Positions 50,394 to 59,000 of a DNA stretch of 64,000 nt are shown one piece after another. Within the stretch, counting starts at the first letter, position 1; each line of letters begins with the position of its first letter. A program made the position numbers and the translations under genes. The notes under the pieces are model-generated. The model ran no database searches. It was not told the DNA's origin and was given only the letters and a program-made list of their open reading frames with translations. The DNA is from Siphlonurus alternatus (taxonomy: Eukaryota; Arthropoda; Insecta; Ephemeroptera; Siphlonuridae). Where the stretch lies: contig OX463778.1 in the NCBI GenBank assembly GCA_949825025.1, forward strand, positions 43,998,646 to 44,062,645, written 5' to 3'.

Positions 50394-52388
50394 TATAATA
50401 AACCCTGGTTTAATAGCGAATGTTATCTATCAAGGCAAGATCTTCTATCAAAATTTCATGCCAGCAAATTATATTTATTCAAAAACCCAAATTTGCATGA
50501 GCAATTTATTCAGGCAAGAAGCTGTTATAAGGCTTTATTGAAGCAGAAAGAATTAGAATTTAAAATTAAATCGGAAGATAAAATGATTAAAGACGCAGAG
50601 CTAGAACCATACACATATCTTAGGAAAGATAGACCACCAACTAAGTCATGCCCAATTAACATAGACAAATGGGAAAACCATTTTACAAATATCTTAAATA
50701 CAAATAAATTACAATCCGACCAAACTCTCAATCTTTTATCATTAACAAGAGACTATAATTGTAACTCAAATTATATTCCTCTTAATGAATTTGAAGTCTA
50801 TAATTGTATGCAAAGCCTAAAAAACAATAAAGCTTCGGGCCCAGATTTTATTACGAATGAACATTTGAAGCTAGTAAGCAAGTCGTTAACCCCAACAATC
50901 ACCAATATGTTTAACCTCTGTATTGAAACGGCTACAATTCCGGAATTGTGGCGGATCGCCTACCTAATGGTATTATACAAAGGGAAGGGTAACATTATGT
51001 CACCCGACTCATACAGAGGTATTATCCATGGTGATACCATGTACAAACTCTTCTCGAGATTAATTGCAAACAGGCTTTTTGATTCCACCCACTATCTTAT
51101 TCCAAAAGAGCAATACGGCTTTATGCCAGGACGTTCCACAATACAAGCTGTATCCACAGTATATAATCAAATTAAACTAGCATTGGAGAAGCCAAAGGGT
51201 CATTTATATATTGCTTTTGTAGACTTCAGAAAAGCTTTTGATTCGGTCAATAGGAATTTGCTCATTGAAAAGCTGAAGTCATTTAAAGTAATTCCTTCTG
51301 AAATTTTGAATATCTTAGCTGTTATTCTAAATATCAATTATGTATGTGTTCAAGATCGCTTATCATGTTCTAGTAATATTATTCAATCTAACGGAGTTTT
51401 GCAAGGAGACCCGAGCAGCTCTCTTCTTTTCAATCTTTTTACTGCAGATATAACTGAGATTACAAAAGATATAAACTGTGAAAATGAAAATGATCAAGTC
51501 GTACTAAATTTATATGCAGATGATCTTGCTATTATTTCAAAGAGCAAAGTCAAGCTACAAAAAGCGCTAAATAATCTATCCATCTGGGCCAAAACAAATG
51601 GTCTAGAAATTAACACAGAGAAAACCAAGGTTGTTAAGTTTAGAAGAGGCGGACCGTTATGCAAAAACGATGAAATTTATTGTGACGGTCAAAAGATTGA
51701 ATTTCTAAATTCATTTAAATATCTTGGCATAATACTTCAAATGACAGGGCTTTCTTTTTCTAAACATATAACAGAAAGATGTAAGAACGCTATCACTGTT
51801 ATGTACACTATCTCAGGGCTGTCTGGTCTATCCGTCAAAACAGGGCTCAAACTATTCAATTTAAAAGTCGCCCCTGTGGCTACTTATGGTATTGAAATTG
51901 TATGGCCTCATTTATCTGTATCCGATTTTGATAAATTAGAATCAGTAAAAGCCATGTTTGTTAAAAGATTACTGTGTCTGTCAAAATTTACCGAAACTAG
52001 ACTGGCCTATAAACTGATAGATTCCAATTATTTTATTACAGAAATCAAAGAAATGTTTAAACTTCCAACGACAGATCAATATTCCAATTTTATAGCTGTC
52101 AGGAATCAAAAAGCTCAGGATATTAATCCTGAGTTTTACAGTACTGATGCTATGACATGTAAATATTGGTGTCTGCCCCAATTGGATAGATCCAATGTTA
52201 GAAATGTTTTAACTCGCCAGGCTGTTCACGGCTTCCACTATCTAATTTGTAAATCTTCTGGTTATCATAAAGCTGAACAATCTTGTGTATGTAAATTATG
52301 TAATGAATATTGTAGCCAATATCATTTAAATATCTGTAAATCTAGAATTAAGCCTATTAGCGATTATGCCAGGGGAGATTTCATATAG
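50394..52388 (+). CDS. LINE reverse transcriptase, partial (N terminus missing)
   Basis: RNA-directed DNA polymerase of a retrotransposon. Domains in order along the frame: KPWFNSEC linker; an AS(G)PDFITNEHLK segment; EQYGFMPGRSTIQAV; VDFRKAFDSVN (first catalytic Asp); NGVLQGDPSSSLLFNLF; and the YADD catalytic box at 51513-51524. These are followed by a thumb region (KTKVVKF, FKYLGI) and a C-terminal cysteine/histidine cluster (CVCKLC...H...C, C-x2-C-x7-H-x3-C) near 52285-52335. The stop is TAG at 52386-52388. Codon use is AT-rich, unlike the two host genes. No native start codon remains because of the 5' truncation, so it is unlikely to be expressed from its own promoter. Confidence 0.9.
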   Translation, partial: YNKPWFNSECYLSRQDLLSKFHASKLYLFKNPNLHEQFIQARSCYKALLKQKELEFKIKSEDKMIKDAELEPYTYLRKDRPPTKSCPINIDKWENHFTNILNTNKLQSDQTLNLLSLTRDYNCNSNYIPLNEFEVYNCMQSLKNNKASGPDFITNEHLKLVSKSLTPTITNMFNLCIETATIPELWRIAYLMVLYKGKGNIMSPDSYRGIIHGDTMYKLFSRLIANRLFDSTHYLIPKEQYGFMPGRSTIQAVSTVYNQIKLALEKPKGHLYIAFVDFRKAFDSVNRNLLIEKLKSFKVIPSEILNILAVILNINYVCVQDRLSCSSNIIQSNGVLQGDPSSSLLFNLFTADITEITKDINCENENDQVVLNLYADDLAIISKSKVKLQKALNNLSIWAKTNGLEINTEKTKVVKFRRGGPLCKNDEIYCDGQKIEFLNSFKYLGIILQMTGLSFSKHITERCKNAITVMYTISGLSGLSVKTGLKLFNLKVAPVATYGIEIVWPHLSVSDFDKLESVKAMFVKRLLCLSKFTETRLAYKLIDSNYFITEIKEMFKLPTTDQYSNFIAVRNQKAQDINPEFYSTDAMTCKYWCLPQLDRSNVRNVLTRQAVHGFHYLICKSSGYHKAEQSCVCKLCNEYCSQYHLNICKSRIKPISDYARGDFI

Positions 52389-52720
52389 TCTATAGATTTT
52401 GAATAGCAATGAAGCAATAAGTTTTTTTTTTTTTTTTTATTCTATCTATTTTCTATGTCATATTTTGTCTTATATATATGTGATTATATATATGATATAT
52501 TATTATTATGATGTAACAGGCTGTTAGTATCATCTGTTATTTTATTTTATATTGTTTTATTATCATTTTCTATTGTTCTATTATTCTGTAACTATTATAT
52601 ATGTTTTGTATGTATGTTTTATGTGTTCTATTGTAATGTTTTTCTATAATGTATGTTTCTAGTGCTGTTAATATGTACACTTTCTGTGTTTAATAAAAGA
52701 CTAATAATAATATATGTATA
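50394..52720 (+). mobile_element. 5'-truncated non-LTR retrotransposon (LINE)
   Basis: The open frame begins abruptly after TAA at 50391 with a KPWFNSEC segment, the linker that normally follows the endonuclease domain. The endonuclease and ORF1 are therefore missing. The reverse transcriptase is complete and uninterrupted. A 3' UTR of about 330 bp, with an internal poly(T) tract, ends in AATAAAAG and TAA repeats. The intact frame suggests a recent insertion. No clear target duplication was found. Clade (jockey/CR1-like) is not resolved. Confidence 0.85.
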
Positions 52721-52909
52721 TAATATATAACTTATTCAATTAAGAATATACCTAACTTTATTATAATTTATAATACTTGAATTTTTGTTTGTTTTAATAA
52801 CTCAGTCTATAATTAATGCCCTATATAATGACGATGCAGCATAAAGTATATTATTTGCAGATCATTGCAGATTTCCATAAAATATGCATAGAATAAAAAT
52901 AGAGTACGC

Positions 52910-53241
52910 AATGGACAACATGCATGAAAAAAATTTATTGCAGAAATGAATAGAAGGTACCAAATTATGCTACTCTGAATTTTTTCAAAAATTTTTGAGA
53001 CCCAAAACTATTTTAAAATAATTATTGAAAGTGCGGCCACGCCCCCTGGAGGCGTCAATAGGCGTCCAGTCTCTATCCTTTTTATTAAGGATTCAGTGGT
53101 GCTAACTTAAATCACAGGACTTTCAATAATTATTTAAAAATAGTTCCGGGTCTCAAAAAAATCTGAAAAAATTCAGAGCAGCATAATTTGGTACCCTCTA
53201 TTAATTTCTGCAATAATTTTTTTTCATGTATGTTGTCCATT
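52910..53241. mobile_element. Large palindromic element (TGCAGAAAT type, second copy)
   Basis: The left end ATGGACAACATGCATG pairs with CATGTATGTTGTCCAT at the right. Inner blocks ATTGCAGAAAT, AATTATGCT, CTGAATTTTTTCA and ACTTTCAATAATTATTT recur inverted. The GC-rich centre (about 53035-53105) is unlike that of the element at 33186, so family members share arms but not cores. No transposase is present. Confidence 0.85.
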
Positions 53242-53420
53242 ATATAAAACATAAAAACAATTTGATACGTGTACGTATACAGCAGGTCATCATCTATAGT
53301 GAAATTATATAACATATAATATATATATTATAGATATGCGCGCACGACGACTGCATGTCCCGTGAAATTTAATTACATGACGTAGAACTTACAATTAATT
53401 AATTAATGGTTAATTCTGAT

Positions 53421-53741
53421 TTTTTTTAATCAAACCCTTTTGGGTACTTCTTACCCCGAACTTTCCGAAACCCTATATTAATAACTTATTAATTGAGCGT
53501 TTCGCAGGCTCTTCCAGAACGGGCTGGGCGGGGCGGCCACGACCTTGCAATCCCGACAATCCTCAGCCAGGATGGACGCTACAGCTTTTGCCAATGAACC
53601 GAAATTGCAATAGTCCAAAGCCATGCACCCATCCAACTACTCATCTAGCTAACAGTATACTATTATAACCGCGACGCGCGCTCGGCGTTGCTTGACTTCT
53701 GTGATCTGACGAGGCCCGGTGAAGCGCACTGCGCCACACCT
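53421..53741 (-). mobile_element. 5S-rRNA-derived SINE-like element (copy B)
   Basis: Minus-strand copy with TGGCGCAGTGCGC, a GATCACAGAAGTCAAGCAACG block, then an interruption of about 35 bases before GTAGTTGGATGGGTG. The body keeps the GGATTG/CTGAGG and GTGGCCGCCC region. The tail is AAGTACCCAAAAGGGTTTGA plus A-rich sequence, as in copy A. Confidence 0.75.
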
Positions 53742-53844
53742 AGCTCCCAGTAATTCTGAAATCTGAAATGTTGGTCAATTTTAAATTTTAATTTTCTCAG
53801 CGAGAGGATCTATATAGCTATATAATAATAATAATATATATATG

Positions 53845-54179
53845 CTACGTCGAGCGTGGTTAGTACTTGGATGGGTGACCGTTTCAAGTAAAAAATACGC
53901 TGCTCCCTCCCTGGGGTAAATTCGTCTCGCTTTCCACCCAGTGCATGCAGTGATGCACTTGTGTGTGGTTCCCCAGGCTTTGGACATCGCGCGCTTTGGT
54001 CCATTGAGAAAAAGTAGAGGTGTCCGTCCTGACTGAGGTTTTCCACGGTTCCCTCAGTCTCACCTCAGCGAATGCTGGGACGCGTAAGCATGCAGGCCGT
54101 GGCCACTATCCGTTCCCTACCTTATCCCTACCCAGTACCCCGCCGCGAGCTGTAAGCTCTTAGGGGTGTATCCTTGTAA

Positions 54180-54188
<9 letters not shown>
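53845..54188 (+). mobile_element. 5S-rRNA-derived SINE-like element (copy C)
   Basis: The head GTTAGTACTTGGATGGGTGACC (53857-53880) matches the conserved 3' half of 5S rRNA. The body contains CTTTGGACATCGC, GTCCGTCCTGACTGAGG, TTCCCTCAG and GCCGTGGCC segments shared with copy A, ending in an 11-base poly(A). The 3' end differs from copies A and B. It stands head-to-head with copy B about 100 bp away. Confidence 0.8.
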
Positions 54189-54213
<25 letters not shown>

Positions 54214-54225
54214 TATATATATATA
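54189..54225. repeat. (TA)n microsatellite
   Basis: TA run directly following the poly(A) tail of the SINE-like copy C, a common origin for microsatellites. Confidence 0.9.
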
Positions 54226-54619
54226 GTCAGCTAGATCCGAGAACGTATTATAAGATCTGCTCTAGCTGATATACACAGAATCTCAGAGACTATAGTCGAG
54301 TCGAATCTAGCTTTAATGAATATATAATGGTCTCCTGGGTAACCTAGCTGGGTTCATGCGGGGTGCGGGGTATGTAGTTGGATGTAGTATGTACGTCGAT
54401 CAGAGATAAAAAGGCGGTTGCATGAGCAACGCAATCAGTCTACTTTACAGGGGCTGAGTGAAAACATGCGCGCGCATTCTGCCATGCCGGTGGAGTGGTA
54501 GAGAACTCTGCATGCAGGCAAAAGATTAAAAAAATACACTATAAATTATTTAAAATGAAAATAAAAAATGTTTAAAATAAAATTTTCAAACTTTTGCTCA
54601 CCTCAGAATTCAGAATCTT
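54226..54619. other. Intergenic DNA, no gene seen
   Basis: Mixed-composition DNA between repeats. Nothing is recognised. Confidence 0.5.
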
Positions 54620-55213
54620 TATAGCGTTTGCTTGGCTTTGTTGTTGTTTACATTCAGCAGTAGGTACTGAGAGGGAACTGGAATCACTTGATTTATTCCT
54701 CCTAATTTAACATATTTTAATTTTTTTTTTAACAATAATATATACGTAAGAAATAAATGTACATAACTTGAACATATACATTTTTTTTATTTTACCTAGT
54801 TTCTTTATCATTACTTTTTGTTGTTCCGTTTCTCCCTCGTATTCAAAAGTCCGCGGGGAAAGCAATGGCCGGTGATTGGCTGAATTATTTTAAGAATCTT
54901 AGGGTCAAAATATCAGTGCATAAGTGTCGTAAAATGGTCATTATTGACGTTATTGACGTGAAATTTGGAGTCGATTTACATTTTATTTAATGATTTATTG
55001 TATTTTTCACAGATATCATTGGCAAATATTGTATTTTTTTTCATTTACTTGACATCTCAATCTATCAAATAACATAATTGTCAAATGTACCACGATTGTC
55101 ATATCGCAGAAAATAAATAGTTTTTGGTATGCTACTACCATGTTAAATAGGTGCTTTTTGCTACATTCACGTGACGTCATATTTTTGTGACGTATATATG
55201 GTGAAAGACCCGT
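54620..55213 (+). repeat. Dispersed ~0.6-kb repeat, copy B, uninterrupted
   Basis: Same 5' (TATAGCGTTTGCTTGG) and 3' (GAAAGACCCGT) boundaries as copy A at 32354, without its three insertions. Contains a GGTGATTGGCTG (CCAAT) motif, a pyrimidine-CACAG acceptor-like site at 55003-55011, and TTCACGTGACGTCA (E-box/CRE overlap) at 55167-55179. The nature of the element is unknown. Confidence 0.85.
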
Positions 55214-55933
55214 TTTCTTTATATATTTTTAAATATTTTTTTTAAATATTTTCTCCTATATGCTTATACATTGCGGAGTTCCACCAGGCCACCATCGACG
55301 ACTGGCGGACGACTGTTGAAACTCCCGATCCAAGGTCACACTGACGTCACACGCAAGCGCCTAATACTTTGTATTATACCAAACTTTGGTATTAAATTAT
55401 ATGCATACTGGGGGTCGGTTATGTGTTGAATTTTAAGTCTGTCCCGCTGTAGTTGTATCATATTTTACCGATTTTACCTAGGATCATGTATGTACATACA
55501 AGATCCTTGGATTTTACCCATGATACAACTGATTTTACCCATTTTACCAAAGAGGCTGAAAGAGTTCAAGATATAAAATATAGGTGACAGCACTACCTTA
55601 GAAACACGGAAAAGTCAGAGAAAAAGCGCGGCGAGGTTGTTGACCTTCAAAGTCAGCTTTGAGTCAGCTGGCATAACATATCTCTGGTCAGCTGGTGGCG
55701 GCTGGTGGTTACCGTGGTTACCGAACAACTGTGGCTAGCGCGGTGTTTTGACTTTTGATAAATCTTGAATTGTAAGAGTGTTCAATAAAAACTTTAATAA
55801 TAAATCTTGAATTATATAATCTACATACTGTATGTACACTATCCAGTAAATATTGTTTATTCAGTAAATAATTTATTATAAATCTTGAATTTGTTATGCA
55901 TGGAACTGCTGCTGATTTCTTTACAATATTATA
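55214..55933 (+). promoter_or_regulatory. TDP1 upstream region with nested palindrome and direct repeats
   Basis: Contains a perfect CRE at 55342, a nested palindrome (55451-55530) with AATTTTACC-like repeats, a GC-rich patch at 55600-55740, and three 14-bp repeats ATAAATCTTGAATT at 55758, 55800 and 55878. One or more may belong to the promoter; the transcription start is not determined. Confidence 0.35.
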
Positions 55934-56024
55934 ATGAATCCTGTAAATAAAATTGAATGTACATTTGGGAAAAAGTGCTACAGATTAAATCCGACTCATT
56001 TTCTGTATAATACCCATTCTCATT
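55934..56024 (+). CDS. TDP1: TDP1 exon 1 (PBZ finger)
   Basis: The first in-frame ATG follows an upstream stop at 55913. Encodes C9-TFGKK-C15-YRLNPT-H22-FLYNT-H28, the CYRxNPxHF signature of PBZ fingers. The exon ends CATT|GTAAGT in phase 1. Exon 2 is entered in phase 1, and the join gives HSHLEGL, resembling the HPHL that often follows PBZ domains. It could in principle be a separate small gene. Confidence 0.75.
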
Positions 56025-59000
56025 GTAAGTATAAAGGTATAAACATATTTTTGTTAAGCAAAGTGTATGTACTTTCAATTTCAATACATCATACAGTATT
56101 GACTATAATAACAGTACATAAGCATTATAATTATGGCTGTATATCTACTCCATCTAGGAGGTGGCTACGGTCCCTGTAACAGGGATCACAATTCTAGAAC
56201 TTGTATATATAGGCCTATATGTACTGTACACATACCGTGATTGTGTATCATATAGTGTATGCATACACTGTGTATGCATATACATAATATGCATATCATC
56301 ACAGCCAAAGTGATATCATACAATCGTGAAGTTATACTGTACTTGGCTTCAACGTTCCTTTATATCAAGGAACGTTGGTTGGCTTTGTATAGGGCAGCGC
56401 CACGAGATTGTTGGGTTGCCTATACTTACTGGATAACGCTCAGCTGTTTACCTCATTCCCTCACTTCCCCTACTGTTGTCAAACCGTAGACTCTAAAGTC
56501 TAAAGCATTGAAAAAAATAGGAAAATTTACTTTGTTGCAAGGTTTAAATTTAAGGACATAAAAATGTAGCCTACTGTATATGTATTCTTTATTGAAACGA
56601 TATAAATGTAATAATAAAATTGCCATCTATAATTTTAAATGAATTTTTTCTACATTTTCTCCCTTACATCAAGGAGAATATCCTCCTTGCTTACACGCTG
56701 CTGATGCAACACAATAATATGGCGCGGCAGGTTCCTGTAAAGTAAGCAATTTGCATTGCAGTGATGTTTTGTGGGTTTGGCCTATATGCGCATCATACAC
56801 TAATATCTCACCTAAGCTCTGCAAAGCTTTGTAGTGCGTACAGAGCTTTGGTGAAACCAGTGTTTGAATATGGTTGTTGGAGAAGGTTCAGCGGAGAGCA
56901 GCAAGAAGGGTTACAGGTCGAACTTTGAATGGCACAAAGAAGCAGGTGTCTCCTCAGATGTTCATAAAATAATGACATTCCAAGAAAAAACATTAACTAA
57001 CTCTATTGCCGTGGAAAAGGAGGCAGCAAAACTTGACAATAGACTGGATAATGATCGTTAAGTAAGCATAGAACTTCAATATTCGGTCTATTGTCTAGCT
57101 TCGCCACCTCCTTCACCGCGGCAATAAAGTTAATCAATGTTTTCGCCTGCAAAGACACTATTTTATGACCGTCTGGGGAGATACCTGCTTCTTTGTACCG
57201 TTCAAGGTTCGAGGCACACTTCCCGAGATTTTCGCATTACATTTGGCATTGGGTGTACTGTTTGTGACTTGTCCCAGCAAATTAGCTGGATTAGAATAGC
57301 AACAATCTCATCATTATTGATAATTTGTCTCCCTCCTCTAGGGATTTCACTGTAACTTGTTCATAGTGTAGATTTTTTAGAGTAAGATGTATTTTAAATA
57401 CGGTACACATTTTTTTAAGTTGTATATTATGCTATGCTCTTTTGTTTCTTTAGTGGAGGGGCTAATATCAAAGATCAACACCAGTGATGAGGAGAATATT
57501 ATTATTCCAGAAAACTTTGTTAGTCCTTTATCACGTTCTGTAATACGGGACCAAATTAAAGTTATTTTATCACTAAAAAAGAAGATAAAAGCTAACCCAA
57601 CAACTAATAAGCCTTCCAGCCAAGATCACAGTAAGATTTTTTTTTTTTTTTTAAATGAAGCCGATAGAAGCAACAAACTAACTACAGTCTCATGCACAGG
57701 TGAATCTCCAGTGACCAAAAGGGCAAGGTTTGGTGAAGGTTCTTCTACACAAGAGACAAGTTCGAGACAAGATGCACGTCCACAGGCACCTCAGCACAAG
57801 AATGGGACAATGGCAGCAAGGTGGGCTGCCGCAGCTCCCTTCCACTTCTTCCTCACCCGCATTGTGGATAGCAAAGCAACACACGGAGAAGATCTTAGCA
57901 TTACATTTCCAGGTGTGCAATCCACTTGAACATATATTATCCAGAACAGAATAATAAGTACATATATAAACATGCATTCTGTTTTAAATTACAAATTTAT
58001 AAATTTGTTGTTTCCTGTATGTTGATTTTTGATTAACTTTGGTGTACAGAATTTATGAGATTAATTTTGTGTTCCAGATCTATATGATGCAAGTCTTGGT
58101 GATTTAGCTGAGTCATTACAGATAAACTTCATGATTGACATAAATTTTATAATGCCTCACCTTATAGCTACAGGAAACCAGTAGGTATCTGCAATTTTGT
58201 GATGTAAACTACCAATAGCACTTACCTTTCTAGGTACCTCATAATATTATCTCTATTTTTTCTAGACGGAAACCTCTATTGTTGCTATACGAAACATCTA
58301 ATGTTGACCAAGACGGCCTTCCTGCAAATATCAAGTTTGTGCGTGTGAAAACAAAATCAGCTTTTGGTCATCATCACACGTAAGATATTCACTAAAATAT
58401 TTGAATTTGGTAAATTGCAATTAATTGAACCTGCATTTTCTCTTGCAGGAAAATGTCGCTGATGTATTACAAGGATAAGAGCCTCAGGGTAGTAGTCTCG
58501 ACAGCAAACTTGATTCCTGATGATTGGCAGAACTACACTCAAGGGTATGAGTCAAGTCATAAGTCTAGGGTTCGAAGAGTTACTTAACATTTGAGTTTTC
58601 TTCAGAGTTTGGGTGTCACCTGCGTGCCCACAAATCTCGGAACCTGGGGCATCTGGGGAATCTCCCACAGGATTCAAATCCTCCCTCAGGTCTTACCTGG
58701 CGGCATACCAGCTGCCCGAGCTCAGGGACTGGCTAGAGAGGGTGAAGCAAGCAGACTTCTCAGACGTAAAGTAAGTATGTTGCCAAAGTGTTTTCGTTGT
58801 CATTTTCTCCTAAAACTAGTATATTTGTATACAATTTGTAAATGCAGGTGAACATTTATCGTCTCTATTTTATCCTGTTTTGTTAAATGTACCATATTGC
58901 CATCTGTGTTTCCATAACTCCAAATAAATTATTTTGTAAAACCTGAAGTAGAGAAGAAAACCCTTAAACTTGTTTCATTACTTCCTCGTTTCCTGATGAA

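Larger units (their letters stand above)
56025..57453 (+). other. TDP1 intron 1
   Basis: 1429 bp, GTAAGT donor, acceptor TTGTTTCTTTAG. Contains a 28-bp mini-hAT remnant (56350), a LINE relic (56820-56917) and a 127-bp-arm inverted repeat (56918-57212). Confidence 0.75.

Noticed and set aside
57387..57453. In-frame ATG at 57387 as TDP1 start (MYFKYG...)
   Set aside because: A strong polypyrimidine-TAG acceptor lies at 57453, and the upstream codons look like intron translation; the phase-matched PBZ exon is the better start, though not proven.
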